From Pocillopora verrucosa (taxonomy: Eukaryota; Cnidaria; Anthozoa; Scleractinia; Pocilloporidae): 64,000 nt of DNA. A model generated the notes under the pieces. It was given only the letters and a program-made list of their open reading frames with translations, was not told the DNA's origin and searched no databases. Of the stretch, positions 12,216 to 24,027 are shown piece by piece. Position numbers and translations under genes: made by a program. The DNA is taken from the NCBI RefSeq assembly GCF_036669915.1, contig NC_089322.1, positions 6,868,692 through 6,932,691 of the forward strand, read 5' to 3'. Each line of letters begins with the position of its first letter. The stretch's first letter is position 1.

Positions 12216-13142
12216 ATGAAGGCGAATTTTTCAGTGGCTGAAAACAATTCGAATTTCCATGAAATACTTTGTTCATCCTACTTGACAAGTGAGCATCAAT
12301 ATATACTACTGCCCATAAATTTATTCATATCCATCACTGCTTTTCCTGGAAATGTCCTGATAATCATTGCGCTCCAAAGAGTATCTTCGCTTCATCCATC
12401 ATCGAAACTTTTATTCATTTGCCTCGCTAGCACGGATGTTTGTGTAGGGGTCATATTGCAGCCTCTATACATAAGCTATTTTATGTCACCAGATAACTCT
12501 ATTCCGTGTTATTACATTGGAGATGTGTCTTACATGCTAACTTTCATATTTTGCGGTGTATCCTTGCAAACATCGACTGCAATAAGTGTGGACAGACTTC
12601 TTGCCCTCTTACTGGGTTTAAGATATAGGCATACCATAACCTTGAAGCGAGTGTGGATCTTCGTAATTGCAGCCTGGTTTACAAGCATTTCGAATGCAAT
12701 ATTATACTATTACCAGGAGGCTGTTCCCATGTACCTCGCTTGTATAGTAATGTTATCGAGCATAACAACATCAGCATTCTGTTACGTGAAAATCTATCGT
12801 GTCCTTCTTCATCACCAAACACAGATACAAGAACATCCTCTTAAAGAAGTACCAAACCGAGGAAGCCGTCTGCTGAACATTGCACGATACAAGAAAACAG
12901 TTTCCAGTGCAGTGTGGATCCAAGCCGCCATACTGATTTGCTATCTGCCGTTTATTATAATGACGACAATATATACTATCAGTGAGGAATATACGCCAAT
13001 CATCGCCTTTCTTTCGGATTTGACAGTATCTTTCGTGCAGTTAAATTCGTCTTTGAATCCAGTCCTTTATTGTTGGAAAATAAGGGACGTACGACGATCA
13101 GCCAAGATTTCAATCAGACGTTTATTCGTCGCATGTTGTTAG
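12216..13142 (+). CDS. Intronless class A GPCR (copy 3)
   Basis: Complete 308-aa receptor from ATG 12216 to TAG 13140-13142. The N-terminus has the sequons NFS and, nearby, NNS. TM1 carries AFPGNVLIII, TM2 STDVCVG, TM3 ends SVDRLLALLLG, TM6 reads CYLPFI and TM7 reads NSSLNPVLYCWK. A Cys (IPCYYIG) precedes TM3. The TM4-TM5 loop is very short and lacks the partner Cys. The basic tail (RRSAKISIRR) ends in two Cys, which may be lipidated. It is the closest partner of the receptor at 6968-7879. The third intracellular loop keeps the family string ARYKKTVSSA. Confidence 0.93.
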   Translation: MKANFSVAENNSNFHEILCSSYLTSEHQYILLPINLFISITAFPGNVLIIIALQRVSSLHPSSKLLFICLASTDVCVGVILQPLYISYFMSPDNSIPCYYIGDVSYMLTFIFCGVSLQTSTAISVDRLLALLLGLRYRHTITLKRVWIFVIAAWFTSISNAILYYYQEAVPMYLACIVMLSSITTSAFCYVKIYRVLLHHQTQIQEHPLKEVPNRGSRLLNIARYKKTVSSAVWIQAAILICYLPFIIMTTIYTISEEYTPIIAFLSDLTVSFVQLNSSLNPVLYCWKIRDVRRSAKISIRRLFVACC

Positions 13143-14489
13143 CGGAGTCGAACGAAAAACTCTCAACCTGATTCGCACAACATGTGGGAAACAATGAAAA
13201 ACAAAAAAATATTAAACTTGCAACAGCAAGGTTCATAAAAAATTGATATCTTGGCTGGAAGTTGTTGGATGGATCAAAGTTTTGTTCGACCGTAGGGAGC
13301 TACAACTCGCTTAACGTTCATGGAAATTTTGAAAGTTTGATTTCATTTCATCACCGTGATACAACTTTAAACATATTGTGGCGGAAAAGCCCAAGAGAGA
13401 CAGTAAAGGAAAATAAACTCCATTATAATTTATGTTGGTAGATACTTTTACAAATCATAATCAGGCAATTCACGTTTATGGAAAGCAAAAATTAGAAGAA
13501 CTGCGTTTGACTATAGACTATAGTTTAAAAAAATAATTATTAAGGCATAATAAATAATGAATGACGGAACTTGTAAATAGAACTGAGATAATACATATAC
13601 TGCATAAACATGTTATATCTTATATGTGAACTTGAAATTTATTTTATTTATTAATTTATTACTTTTATTGCCCTTTACATTATTCTCATTGAGTGCTACG
13701 GAAAGAAATGTGTGGTTCATCAAGCGGAGGCTGACAATGAATCTTGTCTCGCTTGGAAAATTTTTTTTACCTCAGTGCAAATGACTATTAGGTAGCAAAC
13801 AAATGTTCTCGTCCCAGTATGGGTTGATGTTTTCTTAGGTATGTGGCTCCGCTGGCTTTCCATTGATCGACTTCGTGGATACTCTGAGGAAGGGTAGTCC
13901 CACCATAAATGCGGAGCAGAGGGGTGAAGGGCTACAACTCTCCCAAACGTGCATTTGAGGTGAGTGCAGTCTCCCCTCCCCCCCTTAACCCATGTTTCAC
14001 TGCGAAAAATATTCTCTCTTAATTGACCCCCCTGGTGCTGGAAAAACTGACCGCTAAGGGGAGGTGATTGCTTCAGAGAAAAATAAATTTCAAAAAAGCA
14101 TTCGATTTTGCTTTAAGACAGCGATTTACTCTTGCAGCTTTTATTTTCACCACACATTCAGTCGTAACTTCTATTTGACCCTCCTCATTACGGCGAGCTC
14201 CCCACTCATAAAGACCTCAAATTAATGGGTTCTAAGTGAACGGTTCTATCTAAAAAGCAGCCCCAAGATATAAGATATTGGCTTTGAAATAAGGTTGAGT
14301 CCATTCCTAGCTTTGAAATTGCATGACAGCCACCCAGTAAGATGTCAAGAGAAAAAATTACTCAACAAAGTAATTACATCCGACCAACACCAAATGAACA
14401 ATTACACAAAAAACTTACAGGACTTTCACTGAATAATAATATGACAGAATTTAAAAAAGGCTCATTCTGAAGTTAACTCTATTTTTCTT
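13143..14489. other. Intergenic, nothing recognised
   Basis: Spacer of about 1.3 kb. It contains a short C/T-rich run near 13966-13990. No gene, tRNA or recognisable repeat was seen. Confidence 0.35.
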
Positions 14490-14566
14490 CAAAACCCATT
14501 ATCGCCAATCGAGCATTACGTAATTTTGTACTATCATAAATAACATATCATCCTTACCAATTCTCT
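14490..14566. repeat. 77-bp direct repeat, left copy
   Basis: Begins 'caaaacccattatcgcc' and continues through 'attacgtaattttgt' and 'aaataacatatcatcc'. It matches 14812-14888 with few differences. The two copies bracket the duplicated 5' piece of the receptor at 16302. Confidence 0.8.
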
Positions 14567-14808
14567 CATGAGAATCTTTCACCGGCGCAACGAAGAACGT
14601 CTTAAAAGAGCTTTACTCGTCATCCACTTATGTTAAATGAAAGTAGAGATAGGTGAAAAACTATTATCGTCGGCTCCAATGCTCAACTTTAATGAAAAAG
14701 ATGTCTTCGGGACAATGCCAGAGCCATTCTGTGTCCATGGGATTAACAGACTAGCCCAAAAAATATTGTTTCCCGTTGAAAATATTCCACTGTCACTAAG
14801 TGCAGTTT
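14567..14808 (+). pseudogene. Duplicated 5' end of GPCR copy 4
   Basis: This 242-bp piece copies the proximal upstream region and first codons of the receptor at 16302-17264. Homology starts at 'catgagaatctttcaccgg' (compare 16233) and passes the ATG at 14637. It keeps the leader (MKVEIGEKLLSSAPM against MKVEMGERPLSSAPM) and ends abruptly inside TM1 after the codons for LSLSAV. The open frame then reads about 17 foreign codons to a stop at 14859. No transmembrane bundle can form, so this is a fragment and not a receptor. It sits exactly between two 77-bp direct repeats. Confidence 0.85.
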
Positions 14809-14811
14809 CTG

Positions 14812-14888
14812 CAAAACACATTATCGCCAATCGAGTATTACGTAATTTTGTGCCATCATAAATAACATATCATCCTCACGAATTCTCT
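14812..14888. repeat. 77-bp direct repeat, right copy
   Basis: Partner of 14490-14566, starting 'caaaacacattatcgcc'. It begins four bases after homology to the receptor gene ends, so the repeat boundary and the fragment boundary nearly coincide. Confidence 0.8.
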
Positions 14889-16225
14889 GTCATGTTGGGA
14901 AATCTATTTTTCCACCCAAACTGCGTCGCTTACCGCCTCATATTCTCCCGGAATATAATGTTTCTCCGAATCCTTTGACAGGGAGAAAGATACTAAGAAA
15001 TGCCGATGTCATAAACTGAGAAGAAACTCAGTCATAAACGAAACGAAGAGCATATTTTTCCAAGTATATAGTTACTGCTCTCTTAACAGATAAGAAGCGC
15101 CGGAAGGTGACTCTTTCAACTTAATATTTGTGCACTTTTATTTTTGCAAACTCTCTGCGTTCTCCTTTCCTCTAGAAGAAGCCAATCGACTTTTCTTCTA
15201 AAAACAGTGAAAAGCTGCTTGAAAATGTAAAAACTGAAGAAATTAAGGTTTTCATTTAGTCTCATAATTAACGAGAGAGCGGATGATCACGCTTGGGAAT
15301 TGGGATAGTTTTCACCTTCCGCTCAGATAAAACAATTTAATAAATGAAAATAATAACTAATGAACACTTATTCAAAATTGGAGTACTTCCTAGCGAAATT
15401 TTCATTGGCAACAACGGAATGACGTCATAATTTCCGGATATAAAGTGAGAGGTAATATTACCTGTCGGAGTAAGAACAAATACTACTCTTTACCCGACGG
15501 ATGTCTATTTACCAAATTGACAGGTGAGATTAATGCTTAACAAGAAAAAAGAGAGAGAACTTGTATTATGCACGAGAACATCTTCAACAAGCATATCACA
15601 AATCATCTATCTCAAGTTTATGTTCTGAAGATCCGAAAATGTCAGAGAAAATGAATGAGAGCATGCTTTATTCAAAGAAATATTTTTGAGTTTTCCTCGC
15701 AACCATTTGATAAAAACCTAGTTAACAATGGAAGAGTTGCCCCAGATGAAAAAAATTGTGATGAACCCAATTACTATGTGAACATTTTTAGAAACTACTT
15801 GACATGTTCTATATTATGTCGATAGGCTTCCTCTCCCTCTTCAGCGTGTATACATTGCAGGATAAGAATGGGATATAACACAATCACTGCTCTTTAGCTA
15901 CTTAGTTCCTTTTTGAATAAATGACAAGAAAAGCGAAATTTATTAACGAAGCTTATGTTTCGTCAAGTTCTTTTCAGGACAGAAATACGTGTATCTAATT
16001 TTGAACTGATTTGAAACAGTAAACAATGAGAAAGCGAGTTTAAACGTTTTTTTTTTTTACGTCGTTTGATACCGAAAGAAATTGGCAGAAGTTCCAGGAT
16101 TTGGAATCTAATATTCAAACATTTGTTTGGGAGCAGCTGTTAAATGCTCTGAAGGCTTGGTTACATTCTGAAATAAAAGTTACATAATATCTCTGGTTTT
16201 TTTCTTATCAGCACATAAGTCTTGA
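14889..16225. other. Intergenic, nothing recognised
   Basis: AT-rich spacer upstream of GPCR copy 4, with a T run near 16047-16056. No gene recognised. Confidence 0.35.
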
Positions 16226-16301
16226 TATTTCCATGAGAATCTTTCACCGGCGCAACGGAGAACGTCTTAAAAGAGCTTTACTCGTCATCCACTTATGTTA
16301 A

Positions 16302-17264
16302 ATGAAAGTAGAGATGGGAGAAAGACCATTATCGTCGGCTCCAATGCTCAACTTTACTGAAGAAGATGTCCTCGGGACAATGCCGGAGCCACTCTGTACC
16401 CATGGGATTAACAGACTAGATCAAAAGATATTGTTTTCCGTTGTAAATGTTCCGCTGTCACTAAGTGCAGTTTTGGGAAATGCTCTTGTTATGATTGCTC
16501 TTTATGAAGTGACCACCCTTCGTCCTCCATATAAACTACTGCTGAGCTGTCTGGCGAGCACGGACCTGTGTGTGGGTCTCACGACTCAACCATTATTCAC
16601 TGTCCTGCTGTGGACCCAGGAACACTCAACTCCGTGTTTTGTGCTAAAGCTCATCGCTCACATCATGGCAACAATCTTTGGAGGGGTGTCGCTGGCCACA
16701 CTCAGTGCGATCAGCATAGACCGACTCGTAGCTCTTCTGTTGGGTGTGCGATATAGGCAAGTTGTAACTTTGAGAAAAGTGCAGATCTGTGTTACCTCAT
16801 TTTGGTTCTTGGGTGTTGCAATTTCTATTTTGTACTTTTACCATTTCCTTCTCCCTCTGGTCATCACTGCTATATTAATGCTGCTTTTCATAGTATCATC
16901 AACGTTCTGTTACTCGAAAATTTATTGCACTCTAAGCAAAGTGAAAAGTGATATCTACCCGGGAGAACCGAGGAGAATTTCAGTCCGTTGCCCACAGTTT
17001 ACGGGGCGATACAGAAAAACAGTATCAAGCACATTATGTATCCAAGTTTCATTGGTATTGTGTTATCTTCCATACGGAACGCTCGTTATCGTTTTTGCAA
17101 TCACTGGAATACAGTCGCCATCTTTGAACTTTGCATGGGCCGTCGCAGTAACTTTGGTTTTCTTTAACTCAACTTTAAATCCATTTCTTTATTGTTGGAA
17201 AAACAGAGAAGTGAAACAAGCAGTGAAGGAAAAGATAAGCCATATGTGCTTCTTCACACGCTAA
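16302..17264 (+). CDS. Intronless class A GPCR (copy 4)
   Basis: Complete 320-aa receptor, the longest of the set, from ATG 16302 to TAA 17262-17264. It has an extended extracellular leader with one sequon (NFT). TM1 has VLGNALVMIAL, TM2 STDLCVGLTTQP, TM3 ends SIDRLVALLLGVRYR, TM6 reads CYLPYG and TM7 reads NSTLNPFLYCWK. The leader and the C-tail (HMCFFTR) are specific to this copy. The third intracellular loop carries GRYRKTVSST. The promoter and first roughly 170 coding bases also exist as a detached copy 1.7 kb upstream (14567-14808), so the upstream homology from about 16233 probably includes cis-regulatory sequence. Class A assignment is certain; the ligand is unknown. Confidence 0.93.
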   Translation: MKVEMGERPLSSAPMLNFTEEDVLGTMPEPLCTHGINRLDQKILFSVVNVPLSLSAVLGNALVMIALYEVTTLRPPYKLLLSCLASTDLCVGLTTQPLFTVLLWTQEHSTPCFVLKLIAHIMATIFGGVSLATLSAISIDRLVALLLGVRYRQVVTLRKVQICVTSFWFLGVAISILYFYHFLLPLVITAILMLLFIVSSTFCYSKIYCTLSKVKSDIYPGEPRRISVRCPQFTGRYRKTVSSTLCIQVSLVLCYLPYGTLVIVFAITGIQSPSLNFAWAVAVTLVFFNSTLNPFLYCWKNREVKQAVKEKISHMCFFTR

Positions 17265-20150
17265 GTGTCGGGAAAAACCATCGAAAGCAAATATTTTCAG
17301 CCTATATTTCAGGCCCCCATTCAAACCAGCTTAAAGCTGAACTGGGCCATAAACATCGCTAGTAAATAAATGAATAGAGAAATAAGTATATTCCTTTTTC
17401 TTGAATGATAAAAGTTTCCAAACGTTCAAGGCTTTTTTTCTGAAAGTAGCGTTCTAATTTAATCTTTCCTTTACTTTGGCAAAGTGTAGGCCTTCTGTCT
17501 GCATAGAATCTTACTGATGCAAATTTGAATTTCATCCACCGCAACCCCTTCCTCCCCAAAAAAAATTCACTAATTTAAAATTGCAGAAAAGTATATCTCT
17601 TAGCGCTGCTCTTGTCTTAGAACGTCAAATGGACACCAACATAGGTGTCGTCCATTAAGAGCATTTTTATATTGGTATTCATGCAGCAAACAACAACATT
17701 AAAGATTCGCTTTGAAATAAACCGCATCCACTTCAATCATAGCTGTGACCTGAATTTTCTGAAAATAGATCATTATGACAATAAAGCTGAACTACTAAGT
17801 CAGTTGAAGTATTGAATCTTTTAAGATTCAACGTTTTAAAAAACGTTGAGTGTTATTTAACAAATTACAACAAATTGCATGTGGTAATATCGTGATAGCT
17901 AAAACATTTGTGGCCATCTGTCGGTGGCAAACTATTTCTTTTAATTGGTGAACATGGCTCTCTATCACTTTATCCGATTTACCTCTAAATCTCTATATTG
18001 GCCCCAGAGCTCTGAAAAGAGTGACTTAAAACCGGAACTAACCACATGGAAATGATATGACACTATGTTCAAACGAATAAGTGATAATAATGACCGAAAA
18101 AACCATGGATTTGTTTTGCACATTGATGCTCCAGGAAAAAGCTGTAAAATCTAAAACAAAAATGATCAGCTCCCAATTTTTAATTGTTATATGTATTGGG
18201 TGAGGAATTTTCACGATATTTCTTAATTACAAAGATTCCTCGCCATGGCATGATAACTGCGTGAATTGTATATGTTGCATCCTTTCTCGATGTTTTCATT
18301 TCTCTTTATTATTTTCATGACATTATGGTTATGATTGTTATTTTTTTATAGTTGAGGATATATTCTTTTAAAGCTAATCTAAGTCCAGAAGTGTTAAGAA
18401 ACAAACTACAAAAAGGAGGTCACGATTAAGAGCTTTCTTTCAGTTTTAAGACTGAAACAGCAGTGATTTTATAGTCCTTTAGCTTTAAAAATCAACTTGC
18501 AATTAGGTAGGTTTTTCAGCGGTTTGACGAGGACATTCCACATCCATATACGTCTACCCTTTCTGTCCTGTGAACTCCAATCGTATGTTAAGGTTCTGAT
18601 CTCTTCGTTTGCACAGGTGGCGATCAATTTGAAAGCTTCAGTCACGTGGAGTGTTTGAAAAGTTAACAGTGGACAAAAATAAAACACACACACATTAGAA
18701 ACTTTGAACAACAATTCTCCAGGAGAGGTAGCAAGGAGAAGAAATATGATGTTAGCAAACGAAAAGAAAAGGGAAATGTTTTACCATAAAACGCAGACCA
18801 CTGCGCTCATTTAAGGAATAGAAGGGGTTCGATACACAAACCATTGGTTTTTTTTTTTTTTTTTTTTTTTTTTTTCAGTTGCGGTGTTTACCTTTGTCAT
18901 GTGGTTGAGACATTTATTTACTCAGCCAGCCTCTCCAGCTCTTGATTTCGATTCGGGATAAACCTAATAAGTGTTCTGAGACTTAGGTTTTGAACAGTGA
19001 AGTTTATAACGTAGATCAATCCATCGGCAAATCCGTCATGGTTGTTTCATTCAAGAGAAGGTTGCGAATACCTTCGTCGCGATTGAAATGTAGGTTGTCT
19101 TTCGAAAACAAGGGTACTAAACCCTCCTGGCTGTCATCACTGGTACGAATTTGTAACTTATGTACTGACTACACGAATTTCAGTCAAAGTGCTCAAGATC
19201 AGTCGTATTGGTAAAGACAAGCTGCATGGTCATGTTGGTTTTGAATAACAGCTATCAATTTGTAAAATATAACACAAAAGTGTATTTTTCATACCTCTGA
19301 GATAGTAAATATCTGTCGCAGCTTTTTTCAATATACAAAAAAAGATTCATCAATTTATCAGCAAAATCAGAGATAGATTTGAACATTCAATATTGTCAAA
19401 CATTATTTCCTGTATGTCATGCACGATAAGAGGTTAGTTATTACCTTTCATTATAACAAAACAACATAATTAAACAGAACGAATGCTATGCGTGTTCTCT
19501 GCCTCACTGAGATTCATTTGAGACACTCCAATCCTTCTCACTTTAGGAAAGGTGGTACGTTGAAATACGAAATTTTTATAGAAAGAATTAAAATGATGAA
19601 AATAATTATGTTGATTGATCTGATAATAATAATAAAAAAGGGACTTAACCTAGTGGATGATACTGCTTAACCCTTTTCAACATAGTACTTAGTATATTTG
19701 ACGGTGGGTTTTCGCAAAGTCCGTGAAATGTCTCTTTAGCGTAGGATCATCATAAAATCTGATAGAACAAGAGCTTTTCAGTTATTTCGAACCCAGATTC
19801 TTTTCACTTGGGGATACAAATTTCTTTATTTGGATTAACAAGGAAAGTAAATGACAATCCTAAGAGAAAAACAGACGTTACTTTTCAGGATTTTCATCAG
19901 GTTCTCCTTGGTGTACTTTCGAAAGTGGTAAAGCGAGTATATGAACCAGAAGTAAATCGATCGGACTGGACACATATTCCTACCTTGCGACCTGGCTACA
20001 TCACTTTTCTTCAAGGATAATTTTTTACGCTAAAAATCTTTGCTTTTACTTTCCTTTAAGATCTATATGACAAAATAATTTCACTTACATGTGCTGCGGT
20101 CAGACTTTCAGGAACCATTCGAGTTGAACATCCTTGCTTGCATCTAATAG
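17265..20150. other. Intergenic with small hairpins and a poly-T tract
   Basis: About 2.9 kb. A perfect short palindrome sits at 17812-17831 (TTGAATCTT, TT, AAGATTCAA), followed by an AACGTT-based one. A T homopolymer of about 29 bases lies near 18847-18875. Several short open frames (18469-18714 minus; 18990-19214, 19488-19670 and 19808-20020 plus) lack any family signature. Confidence 0.4.
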
Positions 20151-20157
20151 AATACAT

Positions 20158-20360
20158 CATGACCAGCTCCCAGTTGGCTTGTTAGCTCAGTTGGAAGAGC
20201 GCTGCACCGGTATCGCAGAGGTCATGGATTCAAATCCCGTACAGGCCTGCATTTTTTTTCAGGCCTTATTTTCACTACTGCCCAAGTAATGTACATTACT
20301 GCGAGGATCACTTTCATTCATGTCTTTATCCGCAGTTCAAATATATGACCTTCATATATT
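20158..20360 (+). repeat. tRNA-derived SINE, copy 1
   Basis: The head at 20176-20247 folds as a tRNA. The 7-bp acceptor stem is GGCTTGT with ACAGGCC. The D arm is GCTC/GAGC, and the anticodon stem CTGCA/CGCAG has one mismatch. The A box reads 'ttagctcagttgg' and the B box 'ggattcaaatcc'. A C replaces the universal U33 and there is no sign of a functional gene, while a second copy (36845-36985, opposite strand) shares the flank 'gaccagctcccagttgg'. The body after the tRNA head includes 'tttttttcaggccttatttt'. I therefore call a SINE, not a tRNA gene. Confidence 0.75.
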
Positions 20361-21052
20361 CTTAACCGTTTCGAATCATAATAACCAACTATGAAATCCA
20401 AGGAAAAATATCTTCAGACCAACACGGAAGCTTTCGATATGATCGGATAATTTTGTTTCAATTTCTATGCAACAGACAGTGACGGATTAGTGCGCTCACC
20501 CTTTAAATGCACCTATGGATGAATATGAAAGAATAAGTTGGCAACAGTGAGTTAATCACATTTAGTGTGTTGTAAGAACGTGAGCCCTTCAGAAAATGAA
20601 ACTAAACAAAACTTTCCAGAGACCGGGAGAAGGAGGAAAAGGGAAGGGGTTGTCTTAAACGTATACAATCTTTAATCTCTTATTTTTTTCTATCTTTATG
20701 TCGTCAAGAGCTACAGACAGCGACAGGCGGGTGCGTTTAACACTTTCGCTTCAATGTCGGTGAAAATGGTGGATAGAGATCCACCTTTTCGGTGAGGATT
20801 GTTCATCACCTCATCCCTTACTCGAGTAATGATATTTTGGCAGGTCTCGTTGCTTAATATAATTTTTCTTTTCGACGATTCACAGCAGAACACCTATTGT
20901 GCGAGGAAACGACCTAAAATAAAAGCGAAAATTTGCACGTTTCAAATAGTTTTCAAAACCATCTCTAATCAAGGCCAACTTTTAGGAATAGGTTATAATT
21001 AAACGTAAAGTCTTGTTACACAATATTTCGGACGATCAACTTTAAAGCCAAA
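20361..21052. other. Intergenic, nothing recognised
   Basis: Spacer between the SINE and a duplicated block. No gene or clear repeat. Confidence 0.3.
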
Positions 21053-21598
21053 CAGCTGCAAGGAAACTCGTACTCTACTAAGGAATAAAACAATTTAAAA
21101 TAGAGGAACCAAACAAACGAAACGACATATTAATTAAAGCAATAGTCAACTGGTGCCTAAAGTTTGTTTATGAAAGCGTTATTCTTCATTTGTTTGATAA
21201 ATGTGGATAATGAAATTTCAGCTGTCTCACCCATTTAGCACGATGATCAAAAACGCATCTATCGGCGTTCCATGCGTTAATTCGTGTGAGCTTCAAGTCA
21301 AAACATGATTTTTTTACTTGTCATTCTGAAAAGTTACAACTTTTTTTCAGAGGTGATGGATTTTTTTTTACCAATCGGGATTTCTTCCTCTTCCCTCTTT
21401 TCTTACAAGGAATGATATTGTTTCGAATATTAATTCCCATTTGTCTAAATAACTGATAGGTGTTCATAAAGTTGATTATTGTCATCGGTTCAACTTGAAA
21501 TTTTAATCAGTTTGCTGCAAATCATACAGACATTTTCTGCAGATTTTTTTTTTGTATTTTTGTTGTAGATATTTATCTACAAACGGAGCGTGGGAAAG
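21053..21598 (+). repeat. Duplicated ~540-bp block, copy 1
   Basis: Collinear with 31044-31558 in the same orientation. Shared anchors include 'actctactaagga', 'gacatattaattaaa'/'gacattttaattaaa', 'ccatgcgtta', and 'agtttgctgcaaatc' followed by 'atatttatc'. Divergence is substantial but order is kept. No coding frame is conserved, so it may be a decayed transposon or a segmental duplication. Confidence 0.6.
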
Positions 21599-22735
21599 AT
21601 ACACATCAATCCAAAGCAAATTAAAATGAGTTCGCACGTTCATTTAATACCCAAGGACAGATTTGCCAACCTTGGAAAACTTTTTCTTGAATGAACCGCT
21701 TCAATAGAATTACTGACTAGATTTAAACAGAAAATAGACGGTACTTTGAAAGGCAGACTCTATTAAACAGGTAATAACTTATTCGATTTTTCTTAATTGC
21801 TGCCCGTTATTGATTCTCAGTCGTGTGCCACTTTCAAGATCCAGAAGTTGAGTATTGATATACATTTCCGATTGCAAAAAAAAAGTTTTACAAAGGAAGA
21901 GATGTTTAATTTTCGAGTTTAACTCACCCAGATTATTTAAGATAAAGCTCTACTGCTACACAGAGGTCTGTAGCAGGACTGAAACAAGCGTACCAAGTTG
22001 TTGCGGTTGGCACAGGAAATATCCAGCTTTATGGAACTTCAGTAACAACTAGAAACTAATGTTCGTTTATTTATGTTACGGCTAAGCTACTAGGAACTGT
22101 GGGTGATTCAGTGGTGAGTGTGATTTTTTCCTACAATACCTACATTTTTTGCTAACAAGCAACGGTCGAATAAGTGACAATAAGTGTGATCTCTTCACTC
22201 ATAGCTTCAGTCCCGTTTAATTTACAGTGTGGTCGCATTCATATTGGATGCATAAGTGTTGAGTTTGTAACTCATGACTTTCAACTTGACAAGACCGCTC
22301 GAGCATTTTGAAGGTGACTTATTATATTTTGGTGAACCACGGCGTCAAATCTTAGATTTAAAATTTAGGACCCAAATCGAATAATTCTTTGCTTTAATTT
22401 TCAATAAAAATATCTATGTTTTCTATTTCATTATGCCGTTCACAATTCCAAATGCGTTTAATGTTCACACTAGGTATATGAATCGGCCATCGAATGTTTC
22501 TCTTTAAATTTGAAATTATACAATTTTCTTTATTACGCATTTTAGAGAACTGTCATGTTTCGCTCTTTTTCTCTTCTGATTGTTAATTATCAGGACAAGT
22601 CAAATACTCGCCCGAACTCCGGCGGCGCCCATCTGGAACATTCAGAACACCGTACTCAACTGATACAAGCTCAGCATTGACAACCTTAACAAACTATAAC
22701 TTTAGATAGCAGTTTACACTTTGGTTTAAGCCACA
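21599..22735. other. Intergenic, upstream of GPCR copy 5
   Basis: Upstream region of the receptor at 22736. No recognised element; a promoter is presumably included. Confidence 0.3.
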
Positions 22736-23638
22736 ATGCTAAACTTAACCTCAGTATTATTGAAGTTAAGGTTATTCAAGGAAGAAGAGAAAGTATTCCT
22801 TGCAATTTGGAATATTCTTACTTGCATCACGGCCGTTTGTGGGAATACTTTCATAATTGCATCTATTCGCCGAGTCTCCTCTCTTCATCTGCCATCGAAG
22901 GTTTTACTGGTATGCCTTGCCTTGACTGATCTCTGCGTCGGTGTCATTACACAGCCATTGTATGTGGCACACATATTGTTTCCAGAATGCCACTCAATTG
23001 GTCTTTATCTTCTAATAGGTTACAACACCACCGGCTTCCTTTTTTCAGGAGTATCAATGCTAACAATCACCGCCATTAGTGTGGACAGACTTCTCGCTGT
23101 TACCTTAGGCCTGAGATACAGACAAGTTGTAACTGTATGGCGAACAAGAATCCTCCTCGTTTCTTTCTGGACCATAAACATGGCATTCGCAATGATGTTC
23201 TTCCATTATTTTGGTGTCATATTATATTTCGTTATTGCTTTTACTTCACTGTGTATTCTAATCTCAACTTTCTGTTACGTGAAAATATGTTATGCTCTTC
23301 GTCATCACCAGGTTACAGTACAACCACCCGCTTACCAAGGAGAAGAAAGAAGGCAAAGAGTTAACCAACTGAATTTGATGCGGTCCAGAAAGACAGTGAT
23401 TAGTGCTATGTGGGTGCAAGCGACTTTCGTAGTGTGTTCCTTGCCGTTAACAATTATAATGATTCTTGTGATCTCAGGTTTTCGAACTGCAACGGTTTTT
23501 TTCATTTGGGATTTGGTAACATCTCTTCTCTTTTTTAACTCGAGCCTAAATCCGTTTATCTATTGCTGGAAGATTAAGCAAGTGAGGCAAGCTGTAAGAG
23601 GCACAGTCAAACAGTGCTGTTGTTTTCTGCAAGGGTAA
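22736..23638 (+). CDS. Intronless class A GPCR (copy 5)
   Basis: Complete 300-aa receptor from ATG 22736 to TAA 23636-23638. An N-glycosylation sequon (NLT) is at residues 3-5. TM1 reads VCGNTFIIASI, TM2 LTDLCVGVITQP, TM3 ends SVDRLLAVTLGLRYRQVVT, TM6 reads VCSLPLT (the aromatic-Pro site is altered) and TM7 reads NSSLNPFIYCWK. The C-tail has three adjacent Cys (QCCCF). The ECL2 is short and lacks the disulfide Cys. It is the parent-like member of a subfamily that includes the pseudogenes at 24028-25300 and 31781-32106, which share QPLYVAHILFP. A palindromic repeat begins about 10 bases after its stop codon, so the 3' UTR is probably repeat-derived. Confidence 0.93.
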   Translation: MLNLTSVLLKLRLFKEEEKVFLAIWNILTCITAVCGNTFIIASIRRVSSLHLPSKVLLVCLALTDLCVGVITQPLYVAHILFPECHSIGLYLLIGYNTTGFLFSGVSMLTITAISVDRLLAVTLGLRYRQVVTVWRTRILLVSFWTINMAFAMMFFHYFGVILYFVIAFTSLCILISTFCYVKICYALRHHQVTVQPPAYQGEERRQRVNQLNLMRSRKTVISAMWVQATFVVCSLPLTIIMILVISGFRTATVFFIWDLVTSLLFFNSSLNPFIYCWKIKQVRQAVRGTVKQCCCFLQG

Positions 23639-23647
23639 CCCTCTGAG

Positions 23648-23765
23648 TCGATAACGTAAATTGGCCACCATAAAGCGCTACAAAGCTGACGTTTCGAGCG
23701 TTATCCCTTCGCCGGAGCGAATGACGAAGGGATAATGCTTGAAGCGTCAGCTTTGTAACCCTTTA
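23648..23765. repeat. Palindromic MITE-like repeat, copy B
   Basis: Begins 'cgataacgtaaattggccac', reaches the loop at about 23710, and returns as the reverse complement through 'agcgtcagctttgtaaccc'. Same family as copy A; the right arm is shortened. Confidence 0.75.
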
Positions 23766-24027
23766 GCACCCATAATCTTGTTCATAGCTCTTCCTTATCA
23801 TTGTTCAATAAAAATTTGCATATTAGTTAACAGAATGTGCTTTTATTAGGATAACACATACCCTTCATGAAACTTTTATCTATTTTTTCACTGGTTGGGG
23901 CTCATTTGTAATTAAAGGCGAAAATTTCTTGAAAATAGCATTCGGAAGTGAAAGAGTTGGATCTGCAGGTGAACCCATTTTATTTACATGCAATAGTAAG
24001 CCAATATTGGGGTTAAAATTCTGAAAT

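Noticed and set aside
19808-20020. Plus-strand frame of 70 codons before the SINE
   Set aside because: No recognisable motif, no start context and no splice partner.
20176-20247. Functional tRNA gene
   Set aside because: Position 33 is C, stems have mismatches, and a second related copy with shared flanks marks a SINE.
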